Program-made: the position numbers and the translations under genes
Notes under the pieces: model-generated
What the model saw: only the letters and a program-made list of their open reading frames with translations
What the model was told of the DNA's origin: nothing
Database searches by the model: none
Shown here: piece after piece, positions 51,925 to 60,491 of the stretch
How positions within the stretch are numbered: position 1 is the stretch's first letter
Layout of the letters: every line of letters starts with the position of its first letter
Origin: Deltaproteobacteria bacterium
Lineage (GTDB): Bacteria > Desulfobacterota > Binatia > Binatales > Binataceae
Reading direction: 5' to 3'
Length of the DNA stretch: 64,000 bases
NCBI GenBank assembly: GCA_021817345.1
Contig: JAKAVC010000042.1
Span: forward strand, 1-64,000

Positions 51925-52701
51925 ATGGCGATAATTTCGGCGATCGAAAGATTCGGGGAGTATATCCTCGAAAGCATCACGGCGCTCGGGAACTTTATTC
52001 TGTTCCTCGCGAGCGCGCTTTTTCAACTCCTCTCGCCGCCATACAAGCCGCGGCTCGCGATACGGCAGATGAGGATTATTGGCGCCGAGTCGTTCATGTT
52101 GATCGCGCTTATCGGCGCGTTCACCGGGATGGTGCTCGGGCTGCAGGGCTACAACACGCTTTCCCGGTTCGGCTCCGAAGGAGCGCTCGGAACGGTGGTG
52201 GCGCTGGTGCTGGTGCGTGAGCTTGGGCCGGTGCTGGCCGCGTTGATGATCGCGGCGCGGGCGGGCTCCGCGATGGCGGCGGAGTTGGGCTCGATGCAGG
52301 CGACCGAGCAGGTCGACGCGCTCACCGTGATGGCGATAAACCCGGTGCAGTACCTGGTGTCGCCGCGAATCCTGGCCGGGGTCATCAGCTTCCCGCTGCT
52401 GACCTCGATCTTCGACGTGATTGGAATCTGGGGCGGATACGTGATTGGCGTGGGCCTGATGGGCGCGCCAGGCAGCAGCTATGTTAACGGGATCGCGCAG
52501 AACATGACCGCCCACGATATAGAGACGGGGCTTTACAAGGCGCTGGTTTTTGGCGTCGTGGTAACCTGGGTCTGCTGCTACAAGGGCTACCACGCGCGGC
52601 GAATGGCGACCGGGGTCAGCCGCGCCACGACCGAAGCCGTTGTGCTGTCCAGCGTTCTTATACTTGCGTGGGACTACTTCATGACCTCGGTGCTACTGTA
52701 G
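51925..52701 (+). CDS. mlaE: Mla ABC transporter permease
   Basis: 258 aa from ATG 51925; a TTG at 51898 overlapping cofC is an alternative. MlaE/DUF140 membrane core: IGAFTGMVLGLQGYNTLSRFG, VVALVLVRELGPVLAALMIAARAGSAMAAELGSM and MAINPVQYLVSPRILAG. Five to six membrane segments. Part of the inner-membrane MlaFEDB complex for phospholipid trafficking. Stop is flush with mlaF. Confidence 0.93.
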   Translation: MAIISAIERFGEYILESITALGNFILFLASALFQLLSPPYKPRLAIRQMRIIGAESFMLIALIGAFTGMVLGLQGYNTLSRFGSEGALGTVVALVLVRELGPVLAALMIAARAGSAMAAELGSMQATEQVDALTVMAINPVQYLVSPRILAGVISFPLLTSIFDVIGIWGGYVIGVGLMGAPGSSYVNGIAQNMTAHDIETGLYKALVFGVVVTWVCCYKGYHARRMATGVSRATTEAVVLSSVLILAWDYFMTSVLL

Positions 52702-53487
52702 ATGGACAAGCCGGCTGAAGCTCCCGTCGCCAACGCAATCGAAGTCCGCGCGCTGCGGAAGCGCTTCGGGCGCCAGCAGGTGCTCGACGGTATCGATTTG
52801 AAAGCCCCGCACGGAACCATCACAACTATCGTGGGGCCTTCGGGATGCGGCAAGACGGTCCTGCTCAAGCATCTGAACCTGCTGCTGCGCCCCGACTCGG
52901 GACAAATCGTGATCGACGGAGTTGAGGTTACCCGGCTAAGCGGGCGCAGTCTCAACCCGGTGCGCGAGAAGTTCGGGATGCTGTTTCAGGCCGGAGCATT
53001 GTTTGACTCGCTCAGCGTGTTTGACAACGTCGCGTTTCCGCTGGTGGAGAAGACCCGGCTTTCACGCGAAGAGATTGCGAATCGCGTGCGCGAGACGCTG
53101 TCGGCGGTCGGATTGAACGGGATGGAGCAGAAGTTTCCGTCGGAACTCAGCGGTGGGATGCAAAAGCGCGCGGCCTTGGCGCGCGCCTTGATCCATCGGC
53201 CGAAAATCCTCCTGCTGGACGAACCAACCACCGGTCTCGATCCGACTCGCACCGGCGCGATCCATGCGTTAATCCGGCACACGCAGCAGCGTTTCGGTCT
53301 TACCGTCGTGATGGTGAGTCACGACGTTCCGAACGTGTTTGAGGTATCCGATCACGTTGCATTCATGCATCTTGGGAAGGTAAGGCTCTATGGCTCGCCG
53401 CAGGAAGTCGTATCGGCCCATGACGAGGTCTTTGACCATTTCCTCGCGGGCAGGGCGGACGAGGGCGAGGCATCCGCGCTTGGTTGA
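52702..53487 (+). CDS. mlaF: Mla ABC transporter ATP-binding protein
   Basis: 261 aa from ATG 52702. Walker A VGPSGCGKTVLLKHL, signature LSGGMQKRAALARALI, Walker B ILLLDEPTTGLDP and switch His in VMVSHDVP. Cytosolic ATPase that drives MlaE. Extra C-terminal residues (AGRADEGEASALG) are short and acidic. No mlaB (STAS) gene is present in the operon. Confidence 0.94.
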   Translation: MDKPAEAPVANAIEVRALRKRFGRQQVLDGIDLKAPHGTITTIVGPSGCGKTVLLKHLNLLLRPDSGQIVIDGVEVTRLSGRSLNPVREKFGMLFQAGALFDSLSVFDNVAFPLVEKTRLSREEIANRVRETLSAVGLNGMEQKFPSELSGGMQKRAALARALIHRPKILLLDEPTTGLDPTRTGAIHALIRHTQQRFGLTVVMVSHDVPNVFEVSDHVAFMHLGKVRLYGSPQEVVSAHDEVFDHFLAGRADEGEASALG

Positions 53488-53497
53488 GAAAAGCTGA

Positions 53498-53989
53498 ATG
53501 TACGCAAGTCGCACCACCCAGTTCATCGTCGGACTCTTCGGCTTGGCGGGCATCGCCGCGCTGGCAATTTTGTCCTTCAGACTCGGCAATCTTTCCCTTT
53601 TTCCGCCACCCAGCTACACGCTTTACGCGAACTTTGACGATGTTTCCGGATTAAAATCGGGGGATAGCGTCCAAATTGCGGGCGTAAGCGTTGGCAAAGT
53701 CGTTGCTATCAGCCTCAAGGACGACCGCGCCCACGTGGCGCTCCAGATCCAGAAGGGCGTACCGGTCGACAGCGACGCGATAGCTTCGGTCATGACCAGT
53801 GGCATAATAGGCGACAAATATGTCTCGATCTCGCCGGGCGCCGGCGAGCGCATGCTCAAGAACGGTGACACCATCCGCCTCACTCAGTCGGCCTTCGTGC
53901 TCGAGAAGGCTATCGGACAATTGATCAGCGGCTCCGGTTCTGGAGGCGGAGTCGGCGGCAACAAAACCCAGCAGCAACAGTCCAAATAA
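53498..53989 (+). CDS. mlaD: Mla MCE-domain protein
   Basis: 163 aa from ATG 53498. One N-terminal membrane segment (TQFIVGLFGLAGIAALAILS) and one MCE domain, with DDVSGLKSGDSVQIAGVSVG and ADVMTSGIIGDKYVSI-like part at GDKYVSISPGAGE. The C-terminal tail has GSGSGGGVGGNKTQQQQSK. It forms a hexameric ring in the periplasm that passes lipid to MlaC. Length normal for MlaD. Confidence 0.93.
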   Translation: MYASRTTQFIVGLFGLAGIAALAILSFRLGNLSLFPPPSYTLYANFDDVSGLKSGDSVQIAGVSVGKVVAISLKDDRAHVALQIQKGVPVDSDAIASVMTSGIIGDKYVSISPGAGERMLKNGDTIRLTQSAFVLEKAIGQLISGSGSGGGVGGNKTQQQQSK

Positions 53990-54004
53990 TCGTTGCTAAA
54001 CTCG

Positions 54005-54661
54005 ATGACCCCTATGCGCAAGGAATTAGCATATCCACGAATTACCGCCTTTCTTCTGACTTCGATGGTAATCGCGGCCGTCAGCCTCGTTTGCGCAAGC
54101 GCGTCGTTGGCCCACGCGGCGACCGACCCCATGACCGTCGTCAAGACGGTGGTCGATCAGGCGATCGAGGTGCTCAAGGACCGTCAGACGCCGCTTCCCC
54201 AACGCCAGCAGAAACTGCGCGAACTGGTGGATAACAATTTCGACTTCAGGGCGATGGCACGCTCGGCGCTCGGCTATCATTGGCGCAACATCACTCCCGA
54301 ACAGCGCACCGAATTCACCAAGGCGTTCACCGCCTTCGTGCAGGACTCGTACCTGAGCAGGATGCAGGATTACTCGGGTCAACGGGTCGACATCATAGAC
54401 TCGCGCAACCAGGGCGACGGTTATGCCGAAGTGATGAGCAAGATCGTCCAGAACGGCAAACAACCCGTTCCTGTGAATTATCTACTTCATCTCGAGAACG
54501 GCAAATGGCTTATCTACGACGTTACCGTTGACAACATCAGCATCATTGCGAACTATCGCAACCAGTTTAATCGTGTCGTGAATAATCAAGGCTTTGATAA
54601 GTTGCTCCAGGACCTGAAAAACAAGCAAGCGGAACTGGCGGCACGACTTGGGAACTCATAG
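54005..54661 (+). CDS. mlaC: Periplasmic phospholipid-binding protein MlaC
   Basis: 218 aa from ATG 54005 (54014 also possible). Signal peptide ending near SLAHAATD. The MlaC/Tgt2-type body shows LVDNNFDFRAMARSALGYHW, EFTKAFTAFVQDSYLSRM, VDIIDSRNQGDGYAEV and VNYLLHLENGKWLIYDV. It shuttles phospholipid between MlaA in the outer membrane and MlaD. 15 bp after mlaD. Confidence 0.93.
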   Translation: MTPMRKELAYPRITAFLLTSMVIAAVSLVCASASLAHAATDPMTVVKTVVDQAIEVLKDRQTPLPQRQQKLRELVDNNFDFRAMARSALGYHWRNITPEQRTEFTKAFTAFVQDSYLSRMQDYSGQRVDIIDSRNQGDGYAEVMSKIVQNGKQPVPVNYLLHLENGKWLIYDVTVDNISIIANYRNQFNRVVNNQGFDKLLQDLKNKQAELAARLGNS

Positions 54662-54785
54662 CGCGCTCGTTGACCCAAGCTTGATATTGAAGCAGCCTAC
54701 TTGCATCGGTACCCTGTGTTGAGGCGTCGCGGGCAGTCGACGCGTTTGGCGACGCTGCTTGGACCTGGAGGGAAAGCGCGAAATC

Positions 54786-55604
54786 ATGGAATACACCTCA
54801 GATACCCGACGGGATAGCGCGGCGCTGGTACTGATCCTCCTGCTTGCGCTGCTTTCGATACTCGTCGGTTTGGTGACGGCAAGCCCGGCCTTTGCCGCCG
54901 GGGCGGCGGCTCCGAACGGAGGCGGCTCGTCGGGCGCGGCATCGGGCGCTCCCGACCAGGCGCTTGAACAGGGCGTCGAAAGCGATCCGCTTGCGCCGTT
55001 CAACGAGAAGATGTTTACCTTTAACCTGAAACTCGACGACTGGGTCCTGCATCCGGTCGCGAGCGGCTATGCGGACATCGCGCCTGAAGCGTTTCGTCAG
55101 GCGGTCGGCCGCTTTTTCGACAACGTCGAGTTCGTTCCGCGCTTCGCCAACAATCTTTTCCAGCTTCGCCTGGCACAGGCGGGGGGCGAAGTCGCCCGCT
55201 TCGGCATCAACACGACGCTCGGGCTTGCCGGTTTCTTCGATCCGGCCGATAAATGGTTCGGCCTGAAAGAACATCCTGACGACTTCGGCCTTACGCTGCG
55301 CTACTACGACGTGCCGACCGGACCGTATCTGATGCTACCGTTCATAGGCCCCTCGACGATCACCGATGCGGTAGGGCTAGGCGTCGACGATTTCATGGAT
55401 CCGGAATACTACTTCATGCCGCTCTGGATGTCGTTTGCGGTGGGCGGCGGCGAGACCGTCGCCGAGGCGATCAACTACCGGTCGTTGCACTTGAACCAGT
55501 TCGAAGAGGCCGACCGCTACGCCATCGATCTCTATGGCGCGGTGCAGGACGCTTATCTGCAGACCCGCCGGGTGCAGGTGCGCCACCTCAAGGAAGGAAA
55601 GTAG
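54786..55604 (+). CDS. mlaA: MlaA (VacJ) family protein without visible lipobox
   Basis: 272 aa from ATG 54786 behind GGAGGG. The family region is clear: LAPFNEKMFTFNLKLDDWVL, VGRFFDNVEFVPRFANNLFQ, DFGLTLRYYDVPTGPYLMLP and PSTITDAVGLGVDDFMDPEY. MlaA sits in the outer membrane and removes mislocalised phospholipid. The N-terminus has a hydrophobic segment ending in ASPAFAAGAAAP, which looks like a signal peptidase I site, and no lipobox Cys is present, unlike the usual lipoprotein MlaA. Last gene of the operon; followed by a terminator. Confidence 0.92.
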   Translation: MEYTSDTRRDSAALVLILLLALLSILVGLVTASPAFAAGAAAPNGGGSSGAASGAPDQALEQGVESDPLAPFNEKMFTFNLKLDDWVLHPVASGYADIAPEAFRQAVGRFFDNVEFVPRFANNLFQLRLAQAGGEVARFGINTTLGLAGFFDPADKWFGLKEHPDDFGLTLRYYDVPTGPYLMLPFIGPSTITDAVGLGVDDFMDPEYYFMPLWMSFAVGGGETVAEAINYRSLHLNQFEEADRYAIDLYGAVQDAYLQTRRVQVRHLKEGK

Positions 55605-55628
55605 TTCGCACCAGCTCTGTGCTATCGA

Positions 55629-55659
55629 CGGCGCGCCTGGCAACCGGGCGCGCCGTTTT
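55629..55659 (+). terminator. Rho-independent terminator of the mla operon
   Basis: Perfect 9-bp stem, CGGCGCGCC at 55629-55637 and GGCGCGCCG at 55647-55655, with a 9-nt loop, followed by TTTTG. It lies 25 bp after mlaA. Confidence 0.8.
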
Positions 55660-55699
55660 GCTCCGATGGGGCACAGGCGGAAGATTCGGACTTAGCCCG

Positions 55700-56563
55700 T
55701 CAGTTCACGTGCTCCCACGCATGGTAGGAGCTTCGCACCAGCGGCGCGGACTCGACGTGGCGGAAGCCGAGCTTGAGCGCCTCGGCTCGAAGCTCCGCGA
55801 ATTCATCCGGCGTGACATAGCGTGCGACCGGCAGGTGCTCCTTCGACGGGCGCAGGTATTGTCCGAGCGTCAGGATGTCGCACTCGACCCCGCGCAGATC
55901 GCGCATCACCTGTATCAGCTCCGCGTTTTGCTCGCCGAGCCCGAGCATTATTCCCGCCTTGGTCAGCAGCGGACGGCCGAGCGCACGCCCCGTCTTCTTC
56001 GCATGCCTTAGCACCCCGAGCGACAGCTCGTAATGGCCGCCGGGACGCGCCGTGCGGTAAAGGCTGGGGACGGTCTCGATATTGTGGTTGTAGATGTCCA
56101 CCGGCGACTCGACGACCGTCTCAACCGCTTGCGCGGCGCCGCGGAAATCCGGCACCAGCACCTCGACGCGCGCCGAGGGAATCGCCCGCTTGAGTTCCCG
56201 CGCGGTTGCGGCGAAATGCCCGGCGCCGCCGTCGGGCAGGTCGTCGCGATTGACGGAAGTGACCACGACGTGCTGAAGACCAAGCCGCGCCGCGGCTTGG
56301 GCGACGCGCCTGGGCTCCTCGGGATCGAGCGGCCGGACCTTGCCGTGCGCTACCGCGCAGTACGGGCAGTTTCGCGTGCACACATCGCCCATCAGCATGA
56401 AGGTCGCCGTGCGATGCGAGAAGCATTCGCCGATATTCGGGCAGCACGCCTCCTGGCAGACCGTGTGCAGCCTCATCTCGGCGAGCAGTGCGCGCGTCCG
56501 CGCGTATTCGGGCGACGCGGGCGCTCGCACCTTTATCCAATCGGGATGTCTTCGTTCAGCCAT
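55700..56563 (-). CDS. lipA: Lipoyl synthase
   Basis: 287 aa from ATG 56563. Auxiliary cluster Cys in CQEACCPNIGECFSHR, the radical SAM CxxxCxxC in VCTRNCPYCAVAHG, and VVVTSVNRDDLPDGGAGHF. It inserts two sulfurs into octanoyl chains on lipoyl domains. Lies 53 bp after lipB on the same strand and near pdhC, which carries a lipoyl domain. Confidence 0.97.
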   Translation of the reverse strand: MAERRHPDWIKVRAPASPEYARTRALLAEMRLHTVCQEACCPNIGECFSHRTATFMLMGDVCTRNCPYCAVAHGKVRPLDPEEPRRVAQAAARLGLQHVVVTSVNRDDLPDGGAGHFAATARELKRAIPSARVEVLVPDFRGAAQAVETVVESPVDIYNHNIETVPSLYRTARPGGHYELSLGVLRHAKKTGRALGRPLLTKAGIMLGLGEQNAELIQVMRDLRGVECDILTLGQYLRPSKEHLPVARYVTPDEFAELRAEALKLGFRHVESAPLVRSSYHAWEHVN

Positions 56564-56616
56564 CGCTATCAGCGCCGCCGGCTCATGCGCTGTCCTGTGC
56601 GGCGCATGCCTTCCAT

Positions 56617-57327
56617 CTATCTATGAGCTTCACCCACAGGCGCGGCGCGATCAACCGCGTTCCAGAGCGCCGCCGCGCCGTCCTCGACGATTCGCCCGTA
56701 CCCGAATACGTCGGCGAAACTCGCGCGCATCGTTTTTGCGAAATCCGCCACGCCTACGTCGGCGCGGCCCAGTTCCGCGACCGACGTCATCAGGCATCCC
56801 TGGATCCCACACGGGACGATCCGCTCGAAGAAACCAAGATCGGTCCGCACGTTAAGCGCGAATCCGTGGAGCGTGACCCATCGCCGGATACCGACGCCGA
56901 TCGACGCGATCTTGCGCTCGCCAACCCATACGCCGGTAAGCCCGTCGCGCCGCCCGGCTTCGATTCCGTAGGCGGCCAGCGCGCGGATCATCGCTTCTTC
57001 GAGCTTTCGCAGGTAGCCGTGGACGTCGCGGTCGCGCCCGGTGAGCTTAAGGATCGCGTATCCGACCAGTTGCCCCGGCCCGTGATAGGTGACCTGTCCG
57101 CCGCGCGACACGCGATGGACGGGCACGCCGGACCCTCGCGCAGCGGCGAGATAGCGCTCGTCGGCGCCGCGCCCGAGTGTGAAGACGTGCGGATGCTCGA
57201 GCAGCAGCAGCGTGTCGTCGCGCCGGTCAGCGTAGCGCTCGGCAACCAGCGCGTCCTGCAGCGCGAGGCTCGCCTCGTACTCGACCACACCGAGTTCGGC
57301 GACCGTGAGCGTTCGAGTTCCGTCCAT
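56617..57327 (-). CDS. lipB: Octanoyltransferase
   Basis: 236 aa from ATG 57327 behind AGGGTG; the open frame further upstream is not family-like. Conserved motifs LGRGADERYL, SRGGQVTYHGPGQLVGYAIL, ERKIASIGVGIRRWVTLHGFALNV and VPCGIQG with the catalytic Cys (and Lys in RKIASIG). It transfers octanoate from ACP to lipoyl domains. Pairs with lipA. Confidence 0.96.
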   Translation of the reverse strand: MDGTRTLTVAELGVVEYEASLALQDALVAERYADRRDDTLLLLEHPHVFTLGRGADERYLAAARGSGVPVHRVSRGGQVTYHGPGQLVGYAILKLTGRDRDVHGYLRKLEEAMIRALAAYGIEAGRRDGLTGVWVGERKIASIGVGIRRWVTLHGFALNVRTDLGFFERIVPCGIQGCLMTSVAELGRADVGVADFAKTMRASFADVFGYGRIVEDGAAALWNAVDRAAPVGEAHR

Positions 57328-57534
57328 CGTCACCCTGAAGTGTAGCGAACTTCGGCCGTTTCGTCGCATCCCGCCGAGGGCATTTCGCTCACGCGCGGCG
57401 GGCCGCCGGAGCCGGCGGGCTTTCCGTCGGCGAATCGGAGCCGCGCCCGCTTCGCCTCTCGGCGGTTGTACCTGTGGCGCTTTCCGTCGTATAGGATGCG
57501 CGGGTGACTGCAAGGGGGCAATGGGGACAAAAAG

Positions 57535-58785
57535 ATGACAAACCGCGAGCGCCGCGGATGGCTCGTTGTCGGCGCGTTGTTTACGGCGCTCTTCTTCATC
57601 TGGGGCGCGATCAACAGCGGCGGGGTGTTCGTCATCCCGGTACTGAAGTATTTCGGATGGACGCGCGCGCGGATCTCGACGCTGGCCGCGGTGTCGGCCC
57701 TCGCCGGCGGTGCGGCGGGACCGCTGATAGGATGGATCCTCGACCGGGTTGACGCGCGAAAGGTGATGGTCGCGGGGGCGGGCGTGTACGCGCTCGGGCT
57801 GTTCGTCCTCAGCCGCGCCAACTCCTTCGGCACGTTCTTCGTAATCTACATCGTCTTCGGCATCAGCTCGGCCGCCTCGACGATACTGCCTTCCTCGGTG
57901 GTGATCGCGAACTGGTTCGAGGAGCGGCGCGGGCTTGCGATGAGTATCGCGTTTACGGCGGTCTCGCTCGGCGGGGCCGCGATGACGATAGTCGTGAACT
58001 ACGCGATCAAGCTCGGCGGATGGCGTCTCGGATGCGTCGCGCTGGGCGTGCCGATCGCCGCAATTGTTCTTCCGATCCTGTTCGTCGTGGTCAGAACCCG
58101 GCCCGCCGTCGAACCGCCGGCGCCGGGCACCGCCGACGCGCCCGCGCCAGCGGTGGCCGAGGTGCCGGGACTCGAGATGCGCCAGGCGCTCAGGACGCGC
58201 TCGCTCTGGATGCTTGCCCTCGCCTTCCTGCTCGCGAACTGTATCGGCTCGGGCGTGGGCTTCCATTTCATCGCCTACCTGATCGGAATCGGCTACAGCG
58301 CGACGTTCGCTGCCGGAACCGCGAGCGTCTCGCTGCTGTTCGTTGCGCTCGGCAGCCTGGTGGCCGGTCCTCTCGCCGATCGGGTGGGCGCGCGCACGGC
58401 GCTTGCGATCGCGGTCGGCGCGTGGTCAATCGGGATGCTGCTTCTGCTCGACGCGCGGCAGGAAGTGGCGCTCGCCGCCTACGTGGTGCTGGGAGGATTC
58501 TTGTTCGGCGCGCCGTGGGTGCTGGGAACACTCGCGGTGGTGGAATCCATCGGTATCAAGCGGCTCGGCTCGGTGCTCGGATTTCTCGGAATCTTCTCGA
58601 CCATCGGGATGGCGATCGGGCCGGTCGTGACGGGCCGCATCTTCGACCTGACGCACAGCTACCATCCGGCGTTCTGGCTGTTTATCGCGCTGTCGGTCGT
58701 ATGCGCCGTGGCGGTGTCGGCGTGTCTTCCGCTCGAGCGCGAGCAGCAACGTCTCGCGACGCCTGCGGCTTCCGCCGCCGCGTAA
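57535..58785 (+). CDS. MFS transporter (oxalate/formate or monocarboxylate-like)
   Basis: 416 aa from ATG 57535, with 12 hydrophobic segments. MFS marks are KYFGWTRARISTLAAVSALAGGAAGPLIGWILDR in the first half and GSLVAGPLADRVGARTALAI in the second. The first half SGGVFVIPVLKYFGWTRARI is typical of the monocarboxylate/OFA group. A cytosolic loop of about 30 residues rich in Pro/Ala separates the halves. Substrate unknown. Divergent from lipB across a 207-bp gap without a supported gene. Confidence 0.85.
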   Translation: MTNRERRGWLVVGALFTALFFIWGAINSGGVFVIPVLKYFGWTRARISTLAAVSALAGGAAGPLIGWILDRVDARKVMVAGAGVYALGLFVLSRANSFGTFFVIYIVFGISSAASTILPSSVVIANWFEERRGLAMSIAFTAVSLGGAAMTIVVNYAIKLGGWRLGCVALGVPIAAIVLPILFVVVRTRPAVEPPAPGTADAPAPAVAEVPGLEMRQALRTRSLWMLALAFLLANCIGSGVGFHFIAYLIGIGYSATFAAGTASVSLLFVALGSLVAGPLADRVGARTALAIAVGAWSIGMLLLLDARQEVALAAYVVLGGFLFGAPWVLGTLAVVESIGIKRLGSVLGFLGIFSTIGMAIGPVVTGRIFDLTHSYHPAFWLFIALSVVCAVAVSACLPLEREQQRLATPAASAAA

Positions 58786-58798
58786 GGGCCGCCCGTGT

Positions 58799-59009
58799 GG
58801 TGTCCCGCAAATAAGTTACGAAATGCCCAGGGTCAGCCGTAATCCGTCATCCTGAACGGAGGCTGCCGGAGTGAAGGATCTCGCGCGGTCCCCCGCGCGT
58901 CAGAGCCCCCGCGCCCAGCCAGTTCACCCGGAAGACCGGGCGAGATCCTTCGCTGGCGCTCAGGACGACGCATAGACTTTACAAAGTTGTTTACGGGACA
59001 CCCCGCTAG
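58799..59009. repeat. MITE-like element with GGTGTCCCG ends and CTAG right edge
   Basis: Outer inverted repeats: GGTGTCCCGCAAATAAGTT at 58799-58817, and AAAGTTGTTTACGGGACACC at 58983-59002, about 14 of 20 paired. Inside lie GTCATCCTGAACGGAGG...GTGAAGGATCTCG (58837-58883) and CGAGATCCTTCGCTGGCGCTCAGGACGAC (58941-58969), the same hairpin arms as at 26995-27080. The right edge ends CCCCGCTAG, and the TAG in CTAG is the lpdA stop. No coding sequence. Confidence 0.65.
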
Positions 59010-60418
59010 ATATGTATCGCTTCGCCCTCTGCGGCGAGCGCCGCTTCCATGATCGCCTCGGACATCGTTGGATGCGGATGGACGGTGCGGCCGAACTCGG
59101 CGGTAGTGGCCTCGAGCGTCCTGCCCAGCACCACTTCTGAAATCAGGTCGGTCGCGTGATGGCCGATTATCTGGCATCCGAGGACCTCGCCGTACTGCTC
59201 GCTTACGACGAATTTGACGAAGCCTTCCGCCTCGTTGATCGCGACCGCCTTGCCGTTGCCGCGGAACGGGAACTTGCCGACTTTGACTTCGATTCCGCGC
59301 GCGCGCGCCTCGGCCTCGCTCAATCCCACGCACGCGACTTCCGGCTCGCAGTAGATACATCCCGCGATCGAGAGCAGATCGAATCCCGGCTCGCGCACCC
59401 CGGCCATTATCTCGACCGCGGCGATACCCTCGGCGGAGGCCTTGTGCGCAAGGAGCGGCGGACGAATCAAGTCGCCGATCGCATAGACGCTCTCGCACGA
59501 GGTGCGGAACGAATCGTCAACCTTGACGAAGCCGCCGCGCTCGATCTCGACGCCGAGCGCTTCGAGTCCGAGGTTTTTGCTGAGCGGAGCGCGACCGACC
59601 GCGACCAGCACGTTCTCCGCATCGACGGCCTTTTCGCCGTCCGCGGAATCGAGCGCGACGGACCATCGCTCTCCATTCCGCGCCATCGATTTGTACCCGT
59701 GCCCGAGCATCACCTTGACGCCGCGCTTGACGAACTGGCGGCGCGCTTCCTCGGCGACCTCGGCGTCGACCCCGGGAAGCATCTGCTTCTCCAGTTCGAT
59801 AATCGTGACCTTGCTTCCGAACGCCTGGTAAAAGTAGCCGAACTCGAGCCCGATCGCGCCCGCGCCGATTATCGCGATACTCTCGGGCAGCCGGTCGTGC
59901 ACGAGCGCCTCGCGGCTCGTCATCACGCCGTCGCCGATTTTCATTCCGGGGAGCAGACGCTCGGTTGAGCCGGTGGCGACCAGGATGCGGTCGGCTTCGA
60001 TTTCGGAGGCGGCGGGCGCGGGCTTTCCCTCGGCCTGCGCGAGCGCGACGGTGTTCGGCCCGGCCACGGTTCCGTTCGCCTCATAGAGATCGATTTTGTT
60101 CTTCTTGAACAGGTAACGGACACCGCGCTGGAGCTTGTCCGCCGCGTCGCGCGAGCGCTGGATAACGCGCGGGAAGTCAACCCGCACTTCGCCGGTTTCG
60201 ATTCCGTGCTCCTTCGCCGCCGAGCGTATCGTCTCCATCGCCTCGGCCGAGTTGAGCAGCGCCTTCGACGGGATGCATCCCCAGTTAAGGCACACGCCGC
60301 CCGGGCGATCGCGCTCGACCACCGCGACCCGCATCTTGAGCTGCGAGGCGCGAATCGCCGCCACATATCCACCCGGTCCCGAGCCGATTATCGCAAGGTC
60401 GTATCGTGAGTTGGCCAA
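59006..60418 (-). CDS. lpdA: Dihydrolipoyl dehydrogenase (E3)
   Basis: 470 aa from TTG 60418 behind GGGAGC. FAD motif AIIGSGPGGYVAAIRASQLK, redox-active disulfide GGVCLNWGCIPSKALLNS, NAD motif IGAGAIGLEFGYFYQAFG and the C-terminal catalytic His-Glu in VHPHPTMSEAIMEA. It re-oxidises dihydrolipoamide on the pdhC product. Last gene of the PDH run, 73 bp after pdhC. Confidence 0.96.
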   Translation of the reverse strand: MANSRYDLAIIGSGPGGYVAAIRASQLKMRVAVVERDRPGGVCLNWGCIPSKALLNSAEAMETIRSAAKEHGIETGEVRVDFPRVIQRSRDAADKLQRGVRYLFKKNKIDLYEANGTVAGPNTVALAQAEGKPAPAASEIEADRILVATGSTERLLPGMKIGDGVMTSREALVHDRLPESIAIIGAGAIGLEFGYFYQAFGSKVTIIELEKQMLPGVDAEVAEEARRQFVKRGVKVMLGHGYKSMARNGERWSVALDSADGEKAVDAENVLVAVGRAPLSKNLGLEALGVEIERGGFVKVDDSFRTSCESVYAIGDLIRPPLLAHKASAEGIAAVEIMAGVREPGFDLLSIAGCIYCEPEVACVGLSEAEARARGIEVKVGKFPFRGNGKAVAINEAEGFVKFVVSEQYGEVLGCQIIGHHATDLISEVVLGRTLEATTAEFGRTVHPHPTMSEAIMEAALAAEGEAIHI

Positions 60419-60491
60419 GATTTGCTCCCGAGGTTCCGGTGCGCGCGCCGAAGCGCAAAGGCCGGCGCGCGCGTGATTTGTTCAGAGTCGT

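Noticed and set aside
57328..58266. Long upstream extension of the lipB frame
   Set aside because: The extension is antisense to an MFS transporter and Arg-rich; LipB starts at 57327.
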